Shown: positions 25,797 to 34,708, counted from the stretch's first letter. The stretch is DNA of 52,635 nucleotides from Enhydrobacter sp. (GCA_026126105.1 JAHCJV010000036.1:1-52635); one strand, 5' to 3'. The notes: generated by a model from the sequence alone, not told the origin. A program made the numbers and translations.

Positions 25797-26657
25797 ATGC
25801 GTTCCTTCCTGTTCGTTCCCGCCGATTCCGAGCGCAAGCTCGCCAAGGGCCCGTCGAGCGGTCCCGACGCCCTGATCCTCGACCTCGAGGACTCCGTGGC
25901 CGCCGACCGCAAGGCCATCGCGCGAGACATGGCGCTGGCGTACCTTCGATCGGCAAGCCGCGCCGGACCCAAGCTCTATGTCCGCGTCAACGCGCTCGAC
26001 ACCGGCCTGACCCTCGGCGACCTCGCCACTGTCATGCAAGGCAAGCCCGACGGCGTCGTGTTTCCCAAGTGTGTCGGCCAGCGCGATCTCGACCTGCTGG
26101 CGACCTGGCTCGACGCGCTCGAGGCGCGCGAGGGCTTCGCGGCCGGATCGACCAGGATCCTGACCATTGCGACCGAGAGCGCCGCAGCCGTTCTTGCCCT
26201 TGGAGCGGCGCCGGCGAAGCACGCCCGTCTGGTGGGACATTCCTGGGGCGGCGAGGATCTGATGGCCGATCTCGGCGCCCTTGCCAAAGGCCCCTCGCCG
26301 GGGGTCTACGACGACACCTTCAGGCTGGCGCGCACCATCAACCTGATGGCCTCGGTGGCCGCCGGGGTCACCGCCTACGATACGGTCTATCCCGACATCA
26401 AGAACGTCGACGGCTTGCGCGCCGAGGCAAGCGATGCGCGGCGCATGGGTTACGGCGGCAAGATCGCCATCCATCCCGACCAAGTGGCGATCATCCACGA
26501 GGTCTTCACGCCGTCGGCGCAGGAAGTGGAGTGGGCGAAGAAGGTCATCGCGACGTTCGAGAGCAATCCAAGCGCGGGCGTGCTCACCCTGGACGGCAAG
26601 ATGCTCGACAAGCCGCACCTCGTTCTCGCGCGCCGCCTGATGTCGCGGGTGGGATGA
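25797..26657 (+). CDS. HpcH/HpaI-type CoA-ester lyase (CitE-like)
   Basis: A 286-residue TIM-barrel lyase of the citrate-lyase-beta/malyl-CoA-lyase family. MRSFLFVPADSERKLAKG and LILDLEDSVA (the Glu/Asp CoA-and-metal region) open it. YVRVNALDTG, IATESAAAVL with the Mg-binding Glu, and GGEDLMADLG with the Asp ligand follow. Such enzymes cleave or form malyl-, citramalyl- or methylmalyl-CoA. Pairing with a MaoC hydratase 11 bases upstream suggests a hydration-then-cleavage route for an unsaturated C4-C5 dicarboxyl-CoA such as itaconyl- or mesaconyl-CoA. That is inference. Its TGA overlaps the next gene's ATG. Confidence 0.91.
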   Translation: MRSFLFVPADSERKLAKGPSSGPDALILDLEDSVAADRKAIARDMALAYLRSASRAGPKLYVRVNALDTGLTLGDLATVMQGKPDGVVFPKCVGQRDLDLLATWLDALEAREGFAAGSTRILTIATESAAAVLALGAAPAKHARLVGHSWGGEDLMADLGALAKGPSPGVYDDTFRLARTINLMASVAAGVTAYDTVYPDIKNVDGLRAEASDARRMGYGGKIAIHPDQVAIIHEVFTPSAQEVEWAKKVIATFESNPSAGVLTLDGKMLDKPHLVLARRLMSRVG

Positions 26658-27265
26658 GGCAGGACGGAGCCCTCCTGCCCACGCTCGATCGGCTCTTCGC
26701 CGGTCCGCGCGATTCGCTCCTGACCATCGCGGCCTTCCTCGAAGGGCTGGAAACGCGATCGTTCCCCTTCATCGTCGCCGCTCTTGTTCTGCCGAACTGC
26801 GTTCCGACCGGAATTCCACTGCTGTCGACGGTTACTGGTATTCCGATGATCCTGGTGGTCGCGCAGGCCTATCTCGGCCGCAGCACGCCACGCCTGCCCC
26901 CCTTTCTCGGCGGCCGCGCCCTGCAGCGCGGCCGGCTGCAAGCCTTCCTCGTCCGCATGCGGCCGTATATCGAACGACTGGAGGCCGCCATCCATCCACG
27001 GTATCCGTGGTGGGTGACGGGCTTGCGACGACAGGCGCTGCACGGCGCCTTGGGCCTGCTGGTCTTGATACTCGCGTTGCCGATCCCGTTCGACAATCTG
27101 TTCCCCGCCTGGGGAATCCTGTTTTTCTGCCTCGCCCTGCTCGAAAGCGACGGCCTGATGGCCATTCTCGGCTGGCTGCTGACCCTCGTCACGCTCGCCT
27201 GGACGACGCTGTTGCTGATCATCGGTCCGCTGGTGGCGATCGGCATCGTGAAGGGCCTGATCTAG
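26654..27265 (+). CDS. ExoD family membrane protein
   Basis: A 203-residue integral membrane protein of the ExoD family, named for a Sinorhizobium gene affecting exopolysaccharide and alkali tolerance. Conserved segments include FLEGLETRSFPFIVAALVLP, TGIPLLSTVTGIPMILVVAQ and LPIPFDNLFPAWGILFFCLA, with about four to five membrane helices. The molecular role is not established for the family. Its ATG overlaps the stop of the CoA lyase (ATGA), so it is translationally coupled to a CoA-metabolism pair, an odd partner for an envelope protein. It is convergent with the serine hydrolase gene; the 149 bases between hold no convincing terminator. Confidence 0.87.
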   Translation: MRQDGALLPTLDRLFAGPRDSLLTIAAFLEGLETRSFPFIVAALVLPNCVPTGIPLLSTVTGIPMILVVAQAYLGRSTPRLPPFLGGRALQRGRLQAFLVRMRPYIERLEAAIHPRYPWWVTGLRRQALHGALGLLVLILALPIPFDNLFPAWGILFFCLALLESDGLMAILGWLLTLVTLAWTTLLLIIGPLVAIGIVKGLI

Positions 27266-27414
27266 ACTGGGGACCTTTTCCTAATTGAGCCAAGGGATGG
27301 CGGCGGCGAGCTGGACGACGGCAACGCGATTTCTGGCGCATGCAGCGAAGATGGCCGTTGCAGCACAGCCGTATGACCCCGCAGACCTTCGAGCTCGTGA
27401 GCCTCTTTCTCAGC

Positions 27415-28542
27415 TCAATCCTTGATCGCCGACAGCACGAAGCGGTTGAGGATGGCGTAGGGAATGATGCCCTGCAGCGGCCCGCTGTAGTGGGCGGCCG
27501 TGATAGCGACCACGAGGTCGAGCTCGGGCAGGATGTAGAGGCGCTGGCCGCCCAGGCCGAAACCGGCGATCCATTCGACACTGCGGCCTACGTGCAGCGT
27601 CCGACCGAGCCACCATTGGTAGCCATAGAAGAGGGCACCGTCGGTGTTGAAGCGCGGCTTGACCGATTCTGCGACCCAATCCTCGGGCAGCACGCGCTCG
27701 CCGTTCCACACCCCGCCACTCACTATCAGCTGACCGATCTTGGCGAGATCGCGCGGCCGCAGCCGGAGGCCGCCGAACGCTGCAATCTCCTGGGCATTGC
27801 GGAAGTCGCGCCATTCGAAATCGGTGATCGAAAGCGGCCCGAACAGCTTTTCGCGCGCGTAGTCGTCGATCTTGCGCCCCGTGCTCCGAGCCAGCACGCC
27901 GCCCAGCAACGTGGTGGCGCCGCCGCTGTAGTTGAACAATGTGCCGGGCGGCACGATGACCGGCTGTTCCCAGATGAAGCGGTAGGGGTCGGTGTCCTCG
28001 AACATCGGGCGTTCGGTGTTGTCGGGGCTCAACCAGGCCGCGCTCTCGTTCCACTTCCAGCCGTGCGCCATGGACAGCAGGTCACGGTGGGTGATCCGGC
28101 CATTTTCTGGCGTCCGCAAGTGGGCGTACTCGGGGAAGGACTCGATGACGGGCGAGTCGAGAACGGGGTACTTGCCTTCGCCCAAGGCGATGCCGACCAG
28201 CAGCGCGGTCACGCTCTTGGAGATCGACCGCATGTCGTGCTTCGTGGTGGGCGTGAAGTGGACGACACCAAGATCCTCGCTGGCGAAGCCCCGGTCTGTG
28301 CCCGACAGGTAGTGTTCCGCCACGAGCTTGCCCCGGCGCGCGACCACGAGGGCGTGGATATTGGCGCTGGGCCACTGCTTCAGGAAAGTCTCCAGGCCGC
28401 AGAGCTTCGCGCCGTCGAGGCCCACCTCTTCGGGCGCCGCAACGGTCCAGCTGTCGCCGATCGACTGCGTCTTGCCGCAGGATTGGGCGGCCGCGGGCAC
28501 TGCGAAGAGCAGAGCAAGCGACAGGAGCGCGCTTCGAATCAT
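27415..28542 (-). CDS. Exported serine hydrolase, beta-lactamase/PBP-like (class C fold)
   Basis: A 375-residue secreted enzyme. A signal peptide (MIRSALLSLALLFAVPAAAQ) leads to a beta-lactamase-type domain with SxxK as Ser106-Ile-Ser-Lys109 (RSISKSVTALLVG). A YSG segment stands in for the usual YxN (FNYSGGATTLLGG), and the domain ends GFGLGGQRLYILPELDLVVAI. Sequences of this type include esterases, D-peptidases and 6-aminohexanoate-dimer hydrolases; true beta-lactamase activity is unlikely. The ATG at 28542 starts the signal peptide. The frame stays open upstream to 29052, but that part is antisense to the divergent gene and is not used. Confidence 0.88.
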   Translation of the reverse strand: MIRSALLSLALLFAVPAAAQSCGKTQSIGDSWTVAAPEEVGLDGAKLCGLETFLKQWPSANIHALVVARRGKLVAEHYLSGTDRGFASEDLGVVHFTPTTKHDMRSISKSVTALLVGIALGEGKYPVLDSPVIESFPEYAHLRTPENGRITHRDLLSMAHGWKWNESAAWLSPDNTERPMFEDTDPYRFIWEQPVIVPPGTLFNYSGGATTLLGGVLARSTGRKIDDYAREKLFGPLSITDFEWRDFRNAQEIAAFGGLRLRPRDLAKIGQLIVSGGVWNGERVLPEDWVAESVKPRFNTDGALFYGYQWWLGRTLHVGRSVEWIAGFGLGGQRLYILPELDLVVAITAAHYSGPLQGIIPYAILNRFVLSAIKD

Positions 28543-28892
28543 CGCTGGGCAGTTTGTTGCAAATCGTTGGGCGTCGGCAACGTCTCGTTGGTGCGGCAGT
28601 CTCGCCACGTGGATATGACAACCTGAGGCTGATCTCCCTTGGTCCTCACTTGAGGGGCCCGCGGCTCCGGTTGCGGCAAGCCTGGCCCTTCCGGCCTGTA
28701 ACGCATCACCCCCTCCCCGCTCATTGCCGCTTGGCTGGACTAGGGTCGGACCGCCGCTCGCCGCCCTTGGCCCAAAATTCGCATGGCGACTTCCGCGGCG
28801 CCATGAGCCCGCGCGATCTCTCTGCGCCGATAGCGGTGCAGCAGGGACAATAGCCGCGGAATTTGCGTCGACGCCGCAGCTTGGAGGATTCC
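28543..28892. other. 350-base divergent gap with no recognised gene
   Basis: This space separates the secreted hydrolase (minus) from the bicupin-like gene (plus). I find no homologous-looking ORF, no tRNA and no long inverted repeat. It probably holds the promoters of both genes. A ribosome site, GGAGG at 28884-28888, precedes the plus-strand ATG. Confidence 0.6.
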
Positions 28893-30044
28893 ATGGACTT
28901 GCATGCGACGGTCGATCCCAAGTGGCAGGGGCTTGCCCATCCGAATGGCGATCCCATCCGTCTGAACAGCCGGGATTTCGTCGCCATCGATCGCGACCGG
29001 GAGGCGACGTACGAGGCGATCTACCGTCCCCAGGCGCTCTACAACCGCGCAATCAAGGGCTTCCATGAGAACAACGAAGCCTTCCTGCTGCAGGAGGTCG
29101 CGACAAACCTGCCGATCTACCGTCCCGACGCGGGTCCGACCGACTTCCACCTTCATCTTCCCCCGGGCGCCTTCCAGCTCGTGCTGGTCACGTCGGGCAT
29201 GTTCACCTTCGACTACGATGGCCGCGTGCACCATGTCGGACCCGGCGCGGTGATCCTGCAGAGCGCGATCGTGCATCGCCAGCTCTTCTACACCTGGTCG
29301 GGGTTGCCCAGCGGCGAGAACCTGAAGACCCCGCAGACGACGGTGCCCGATCCGCTTTCCATGGGCTACTCGGGGAAATTCCTCGAGGCCTTCATCACCG
29401 ATCCGTTCAGCCTGCCCAATCCGACGGTTGTGGATTTCGATCATATCGACGAAGCCGAAACGCCGCGATACGCGTGGAGCCATCCCCTGCATGACCGCCC
29501 GGACGGTGCAGGCTTCTGGTTCCAGGATCCGCTGGCTTTCGATGCGCTGTATCGACCCCTGGCACTTGGCGGGCCGGAGCGGGGTGTCAGATCGGTCGGC
29601 CCGGTGTACGTGCGCGACATGGGTATCGAGGCTCCAAGCGGCCATCTCGTGGCCGGCCACATCATCGCAACGGATCCCCTCGACCGGCCCCTTTTGCCGA
29701 AGAGCGCGGCGGCGGCAGTGAACGCCAAGGATCTGACGAAAGGCGAGGTCGTCGTCTATCGCGTGATACGCGGCGGTGCCGCGTTCGAGAACCGTGCGGG
29801 AAAGGCCTTCGAGCTTGCCGCGGGCGATACCGTCACGGCCGGCAAGAACACGGTCGACCTCGTCGCGATGGACGAGAACACGCAGATCCTACGGCTCGGG
29901 CTCCTGAAGGGGATGGAGAACCTTCGCAAGTGGACGCCGACGCAGCGCGACGAGATCGACGGCCTGGGGCCTCAGATCATCGCCCGGAAGGACATCCGGC
30001 CCCAGAGGCTCGACGGCGAGCCGGTCGGATATCTGTACAAGTAA
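28893..30044 (+). CDS. Uncharacterised protein, probable bicupin
   Basis: I do not recognise a named family for this 383-residue protein. Two stretches have the look of cupin beta-barrels. Around residues 87-145 there is FHLHLPPGAFQ, a glycine turn and VGPGAVILQSAIVHRQLF, with several His that could bind metal. Around 285-345 GEVVVYRVIRGGA, GKAFELAAGDTVTAG and a closing NTQILRLG form a second repeat. No signal peptide is present. GGAGG upstream of MDLHATVDPKW supports the start. It lies 69 bases ahead of malate synthase on the same strand; a dioxygenase or isomerase role would fit a cupin but is not shown. Confidence 0.75.
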   Translation: MDLHATVDPKWQGLAHPNGDPIRLNSRDFVAIDRDREATYEAIYRPQALYNRAIKGFHENNEAFLLQEVATNLPIYRPDAGPTDFHLHLPPGAFQLVLVTSGMFTFDYDGRVHHVGPGAVILQSAIVHRQLFYTWSGLPSGENLKTPQTTVPDPLSMGYSGKFLEAFITDPFSLPNPTVVDFDHIDEAETPRYAWSHPLHDRPDGAGFWFQDPLAFDALYRPLALGGPERGVRSVGPVYVRDMGIEAPSGHLVAGHIIATDPLDRPLLPKSAAAAVNAKDLTKGEVVVYRVIRGGAAFENRAGKAFELAAGDTVTAGKNTVDLVAMDENTQILRLGLLKGMENLRKWTPTQRDEIDGLGPQIIARKDIRPQRLDGEPVGYLYK

Positions 30045-30113
30045 ACGCTGGCCTCGAAGGCCTGCAGAATAGTATTGCGGCCGGTACGTTCGCGGCTCCC
30101 ATTTGAGGATTAT

Positions 30114-32282
30114 ATGTCTGATCGCGTCCTGTCAGAGACCCTGTCCGTCGATCGCGGACTGTTCGACTTCGTGGCGAGGGAGGCTTTGCCGGGCTCCGGT
30201 ATCTCGTCCGAACGCTTCTGGCGGGGCTATTCGGTGATCGTCCGCGATTTCGGCCCCCGTCACAGGGAGCTGTGCCAACGGCGCGACGCCCTGCAGCGCC
30301 AGATCGACGATTACCATACAGCGCGCAAGGGCCAGGCCTTCGACGCTGCCGACTACAAGACCTTTCTGGAGCGCATCGGCTATCACTTCCCGGAGCCGGC
30401 CGATTTCACGATCAAAGCCGCCGCAGTCGACGCAGAGATCGCTGCGATCTCCGGGCCGCAGCTGGTCGTGCCGATCTCCAATGCACGATACGCGCTCAAC
30501 GCCGTGAACGCGCGCTGGGGCAGCCTGTACGACGCCTTCTACGGGACCGACATCATCGCCGACGAGGGCACGCTGGCGCGTGGCGGGAAATACAATCCCG
30601 ACCGCGGGGCGCGTGTCATCGCCATGGCCCGTGAGTTCCTCGACCGGACCTTCGCCTTGGAAAAGGGGTCGTTCGCCGACGTCGTCTCCTACCTCGTCAA
30701 GGATGGCCGGCTCGTCGCACGACTGTCCGGCGGAGGCGACACGGGTCTCGCGAACCCCGGGATGTTCGCCGGCTACCAGGGAGACGCCGACAGCCCGACC
30801 GCGATCCTGTTGCGCAATCATGGCCTCCACGTCGCGATCAGGATCGACCGCGCGCATCCCATCGGCAAGGTAGATCCTGCCGGCGTCAGCGATGTGGCCA
30901 TGGAGTCCGCTATCACCACGATCATGGACATGGAGGACAGCGTCGCGGCCGTGGATGCCGCGGACAAGATCGAAATCTATCGCAACTGGCTGGGCCTGAT
31001 GCAGGGAACGCTGACCGCCCAGTTCGAAAAAGACGGCCGCACGCTCGAGCGGCGCCTCAATACCGATCCTGTCTACAAGGCTCCCGACGGCAAGGACCTG
31101 CACATCTCGGGCCGCAGCCTGATGCTCATCCGCCATTGCGGCATCCACATGGACACCGATGCCGTCCTCGATGCCGACGGCAAGGAAACCCCGGAGGGCA
31201 TCCTCGACGCCCTGGTCAGCACCCTGATCGCGCGCCGCAACCTCAATGCCGAGTCCGACGTCCGCAACAGCAGGACGGGCTCGATCTACGTCGTTAAGCC
31301 GAAAATGCACGGTCCTGACGAGGTCTCGATGGTGAATGAGCTGTTCGCCAGAGTGGAGGAGGTTCTCGAACTTCCGGCGAACACCCTCAAGATGGGCATC
31401 ATGGACGAGGAACGGCGGACCACGGTCAACCTCAAGGCCTGCATCAAGGCGGCGGCAGACCGGATCTGCTTCATCAACACCGGGTTCCTCGACCGCACCG
31501 GCGACGAGATCCACACATCGATGGAGGCCGGTCCGATCGAGCGCAAGGAGGCAATCCGCGGAACGAAGTGGATCAAGGCCTACGAGGACTGGAACGTCGA
31601 TGTCGGCCTCGAATGTGGCCTGCCGGGCAACGCCCAGATCGGCAAGGGCATGTGGGCCATGCCTGACCGGATGGCCAGCATGCTCGAGCAGAAGGTCGGC
31701 CATCCCAGGGCGGGCGCGAGCACGGCGTGGGTGCCGTCACCGACCGCGGCGACGATCCATGCCCTGCATTACCATCAGGTCGACGTGGCGGCACGGCAGA
31801 AGGAGCTGCTGCAGCGACCGCGCGCGGCGCTGCAGGACATCCTGACGATCCCCCTCGGGCAGTCCAACTGGGCGCCGGATGCCGTCCAGCAGGAACTCGA
31901 CAACAACGTCCAGGGCATCCTCGGCTACGTCGTACGCTGGGTCGACCAGGGAGTCGGCTGCTCCAAGGTGCCCGATATTCACGATGTGGGCCTGATGGAG
32001 GACCGCGCCACTCTCCGTATCTCGAGCCAGCACATCGCCAACTGGCTGCATCACGGTGTGACGAACGAACGCCAGGTCATGGAGACGCTGCGCCGTATGG
32101 CGGCGGTCGTCGACCGCCAGAACGCCGGCGATCCCCTCTACCGACCAATGGCTCCGGACTTCCAGGGCCCGGCGTTCCAGGCAGCCTGCGACTTGATCTT
32201 CAAGGGCCGCGTCCAGCCGAACGGCTACACCGAGTGGATCCTCCACGCCCGCCGCCGCGAAGCAAAGGCGCGCGCTACCTGA
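30114..32282 (+). CDS. glcB: Malate synthase G
   Basis: A 722-residue cytoplasmic enzyme, almost exactly the length of E. coli GlcB (723). It condenses glyoxylate and acetyl-CoA to malate. Recognisable segments are MDMEDSVAAVDAADKI, LMLIRHCGIHMD, the glyoxylate/Mg region MGIMDEERRTTVNL, INTGFLDRTGDEIH and GKGMWAMPD. The C-terminal plug contains SCKVPD-like VGCSKVPDI and HVDV-type turns. AGGA in TGAGGATTAT precedes the ATG. It is the form G rather than form A isozyme. No isocitrate lyase gene is nearby; glyoxylate may come from glycolate, purines or a CoA-lyase reaction such as that encoded at 25797. Confidence 0.95.
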   Translation: MSDRVLSETLSVDRGLFDFVAREALPGSGISSERFWRGYSVIVRDFGPRHRELCQRRDALQRQIDDYHTARKGQAFDAADYKTFLERIGYHFPEPADFTIKAAAVDAEIAAISGPQLVVPISNARYALNAVNARWGSLYDAFYGTDIIADEGTLARGGKYNPDRGARVIAMAREFLDRTFALEKGSFADVVSYLVKDGRLVARLSGGGDTGLANPGMFAGYQGDADSPTAILLRNHGLHVAIRIDRAHPIGKVDPAGVSDVAMESAITTIMDMEDSVAAVDAADKIEIYRNWLGLMQGTLTAQFEKDGRTLERRLNTDPVYKAPDGKDLHISGRSLMLIRHCGIHMDTDAVLDADGKETPEGILDALVSTLIARRNLNAESDVRNSRTGSIYVVKPKMHGPDEVSMVNELFARVEEVLELPANTLKMGIMDEERRTTVNLKACIKAAADRICFINTGFLDRTGDEIHTSMEAGPIERKEAIRGTKWIKAYEDWNVDVGLECGLPGNAQIGKGMWAMPDRMASMLEQKVGHPRAGASTAWVPSPTAATIHALHYHQVDVAARQKELLQRPRAALQDILTIPLGQSNWAPDAVQQELDNNVQGILGYVVRWVDQGVGCSKVPDIHDVGLMEDRATLRISSQHIANWLHHGVTNERQVMETLRRMAAVVDRQNAGDPLYRPMAPDFQGPAFQAACDLIFKGRVQPNGYTEWILHARRREAKARAT

Positions 32283-32326
32283 GCGTCAAAACGCCTCCTG
32301 CTGCCAGCACCGGGCACCTGACGGCG

Positions 32327-33292
32327 GTGCTGGGCCGGCGCGTCGCGGACGTGACGGTCGAGCGGTCGTTTCCCACAGTCCTGTCGCACATCTTCCGGCT
32401 CCGCCTTGCATATGATGGCGCCGACGCGAGCGATGCACCCTGCTCGCTCATACTGAAGGCCGGTCTTCCCGACCGTCCTGGCGGCCCGTGGAAGCCCGGC
32501 CAGCGCGAGGTCGCGTTCTATCGCGAAGTCGCTCCAAAGACGCCTGGCGACCTGTTGCTACGCTGCTTCGATAGCCATGCGGACGCCGACAGCGGCACCT
32601 GGCACCTGCTGCTCGAAGACCTGACCGACACGCATCGCATCGCCACAGCCTGGCCGCTGCCGCCCGCCTTCGACCAAGCGACCGCCATCGTGGCGGCGCA
32701 GGCGAAATTCCATGCGGCGTGGTGGAACGACGAGCGGCTCGGCGTCACGGTCGGCACGCGGCGCGAGGCTTCCCTCGACGCGATGACGCGCCAGTTCGAA
32801 GGTTTCACGCGCGACTTCGGGGACCGTCTGCCGCCCGAACGCCGGGAGTTGCATCGGCGCCTGCTGAGTTCGGCCCCGCGGCTACTCGCGCGCGCCCAGC
32901 CCGCAACGATCATCCACGGCGATGCCCATGCCTGGAACTGCTTCCTGCCGAAGACCAGTAGCGCGGCGCGGCTGTTCGACTGGGACGCCTGGGGGATCGG
33001 CCACGCATCGGACGATCTCGCCTACCTGATGGCGGTGCACTGGTATCCCGACCAGCGCGTCGCCTTCGAAGATCGCCTGCTTGATCGCTATCACGAAGTG
33101 CTGCTCGCGCACGACGTCGCGGGTTACAGCCGCGCCGCGCTGCAGGAGGACTACCGCGTCTCGGTCCTGTGGCAGATCGCACGCGCGATCTGCCAGCAGT
33201 CGATCGGCATTCCGCCGGTGATCTGGTGGAACAACCTCGAACGGCTCCACCTCGCCGTCGACGCCCTCGATTGCCGCGCTCTGCTCGACTAG
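32327..33292 (+). CDS. Phosphotransferase of the APH/choline-kinase fold
   Basis: About 321 residues of an aminoglycoside-phosphotransferase-like small-molecule kinase. The catalytic loop IIHGDAHAWNCFLP has the Brenner motif HxDxxxxN, and LFDWDAWGIGHASDDLAY carries the metal-binding DxD. The N-lobe (VLGRRVADVTVE to LILKAG) lacks a clear glycine-rich loop, as is common in this family. The start is uncertain: there is no ATG between the malate synthase stop and the domain. GTG at 32327 is used, but CTG at 32279, overlapping the TGA of malate synthase, would give a more complete N-terminus. It probably phosphorylates a hydroxylated metabolite, not necessarily an antibiotic. Confidence 0.82.
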   Translation: MLGRRVADVTVERSFPTVLSHIFRLRLAYDGADASDAPCSLILKAGLPDRPGGPWKPGQREVAFYREVAPKTPGDLLLRCFDSHADADSGTWHLLLEDLTDTHRIATAWPLPPAFDQATAIVAAQAKFHAAWWNDERLGVTVGTRREASLDAMTRQFEGFTRDFGDRLPPERRELHRRLLSSAPRLLARAQPATIIHGDAHAWNCFLPKTSSAARLFDWDAWGIGHASDDLAYLMAVHWYPDQRVAFEDRLLDRYHEVLLAHDVAGYSRAALQEDYRVSVLWQIARAICQQSIGIPPVIWWNNLERLHLAVDALDCRALLD

Positions 33293-33338
33293 CGCCGGCT
33301 ATCGTTCCGCAGAGGCCAGGTACGCCTGAGCCCGGTGC

Positions 33339-33875
33339 TCAGGGCGCCGGCACGGTCTTGTAGTAGACTCCGTTCGCCCCGAACGCGGGTTCGACCCAAA
33401 AGCCGGCGCACTGGTAATAGGCCTCGCTGCCATAAGGCTTGTAGACGCACCCTGAAGGCAGGCTGCCATAGTAGGTCGGGGCCTGCGCTCCGGCCGCTAC
33501 CCCCGCGGCATAGGCATTCGCGTTGGACGCGGCGTTGCCCGCGCTCGCGGCAGCCGCCCCCAGCGCCGCACCGGCCACAAGGCCGGCAGCAGCGCCCCCG
33601 GCGTTCCACCCACCGCAACCGTAACAGCCCCCGCCGTAGTAGTTCACGGTGGTCGGCGGATGATACCCGCCATAATAGCTGCCATAGTAGGGATGGTTGG
33701 TGCCGTAGTGAACGCCGGAGACGCCCCCCGCCGTGCCGTGCCAGCCGTGCGCGCTCCATCCGCCGGCGGGACCATGCGTGATGCCGCCGCCGCTGGCATG
33801 GAACCAGGCATTGGCGCTGCCGGCACTCAGGCCGATGACCGCGAAGGCCAGCAGCCCCGATACTGCGCGTTTCAT
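33339..33875 (-). CDS. Exported Gly/Ala/Tyr-rich hypothetical protein
   Basis: A 178-residue protein with a clear signal peptide (MKRAVSGLLAFAVIGLSAGSANA). The mature part has a Gly/His/Tyr-rich stretch (HYGTNHPYYGSYYGGYHPP), a Cys pair in GGGCYGCGGW, then an Ala/Gly-rich segment with glycine-zipper spacing (AGLVAGAALGAAAASAG) that could insert in a membrane. A conserved-looking C-terminal end follows (GCVYKPYGSEAYYQC). A very good ribosome site, AAGGAGG, lies upstream. It follows the DUF2092 gene by 14 bases and is probably its operon partner. No function is known. Confidence 0.78.
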   Translation of the reverse strand: MKRAVSGLLAFAVIGLSAGSANAWFHASGGGITHGPAGGWSAHGWHGTAGGVSGVHYGTNHPYYGSYYGGYHPPTTVNYYGGGCYGCGGWNAGGAAAGLVAGAALGAAAASAGNAASNANAYAAGVAAGAQAPTYYGSLPSGCVYKPYGSEAYYQCAGFWVEPAFGANGVYYKTVPAP

Positions 33876-33889
33876 GGCATTCCTCCTTG

Positions 33890-34708
33890 TCACTTCTTGC
33901 CCGGCTGCGCGTCGGGCGCGACGAACTTGATGCGCTTGGCCTTCAGGGCGCTCGCCGAGGTGAACGCATCGGCCGGGATCGCAGGAGAGAGATTCCAGTC
34001 GCGGAACTCGACCGTGTGGCGGTAGTTGCCCGGCTCGTTGAAGTACACCATGCGGATCATACGGGGCAGCTTGTCCTCGGCACCGAGCCATAGCTGCGCC
34101 TGTATCCGCCCGTTCGCGATGCAGATGATGTCGGTGACGGTATCGCCGACGATGCGCGACTGGCCGACATAGAAGGCAAGCTTCAGGTCCGGTCCGAGGC
34201 CGCTGTTTGGATTCGACGCGATCACGTCGTCGAACGGAAAGCTGATTGCCGCCTTCTGGTAGGCGGCCTTGAGCATCTCGTCGATCGTTGCCGGGGCGTC
34301 GGCAACCGCAGCGAGATCGGGGCCCGGCTCGTAGCCGATCATCTGCTTGCCGTCGTAATAGAACTCGGTTGGCGGCCCATCGGCGTCGACAATGACCCTG
34401 AGCTTGTCCGGCCGCTGCATCGTGACCCGATAGCGCACCATGTAGGCCAGGGGCTGCATCGTGCGCGCCGGGCTCTCATAGGTCGCCACCGCGGTGAAGG
34501 ACATCGCTGGCGCCGCCGCCAGCTTGTCTCCGGCGGCCTTGAGCATCTCCAGCGCCTTGGGCTCGACCTCGGGCTTCTCGGGCAGGAGAACCGGGGAAGG
34601 CTGAAATGCGGGTCCGGCAGGCGCGGCCTGCTGCGCCATCGCACCGATGCTCAGGGACAGCACGAGAGCTGCTGCCGAGCAAGCAACTTTAACAACACGC
34701 CGCGTCAT
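33890..34708 (-). CDS. DUF2092 family exported protein
   Basis: A 272-residue secreted protein with a signal peptide (MTRRVVKVACSAAALVLSLSIGAMAQ). The mature domain matches the DUF2092 pattern: KALEMLKAAGDKLAAAPAMS, then RYRVTMQRPDKLRVIVDADG, YYDGKQMIGYEPG, and a C-terminal KLPRMIRMVYFNEPGNYRH. The fold is probably LolA/LolB-like, suggesting a periplasmic lipid or hydrophobic carrier, but no role is proven. It is the first of a two-gene unit with the Gly-rich exported protein at 33339. Confidence 0.85.
   Translation of the reverse strand: MTRRVVKVACSAAALVLSLSIGAMAQQAAPAGPAFQPSPVLLPEKPEVEPKALEMLKAAGDKLAAAPAMSFTAVATYESPARTMQPLAYMVRYRVTMQRPDKLRVIVDADGPPTEFYYDGKQMIGYEPGPDLAAVADAPATIDEMLKAAYQKAAISFPFDDVIASNPNSGLGPDLKLAFYVGQSRIVGDTVTDIICIANGRIQAQLWLGAEDKLPRMIRMVYFNEPGNYRHTVEFRDWNLSPAIPADAFTSASALKAKRIKFVAPDAQPGKK

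Noticed and set aside
27297..27422. A possible 41-residue ORF in the gap between ExoD and the serine hydrolase
   Set aside because: It has no clear ribosome site and no recognisable domain, and it runs into the end of the convergent gene. I cannot support it as a gene or as an IS scar.
28543..29052. An upstream extension of the serine hydrolase frame
   Set aside because: A clear signal peptide starts at 28542, and the extra part is antisense to the start of the bicupin-like gene.
30132..31703. A 523-codon minus-strand open frame
   Set aside because: It is antisense to malate synthase G, with biased composition and no motifs.
32327..33292. An aminoglycoside resistance gene
   Set aside because: The kinase fold is shared by many metabolite kinases, and nothing in the sequence or context points to an antibiotic substrate.
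33325..33343. A perfect 7-base hairpin CCTGAGC-CCGGT-GCTCAGG between convergent genes
   Set aside because: It overlaps the stop of the Gly-rich gene and has no T-run, so a terminator call is not supported.
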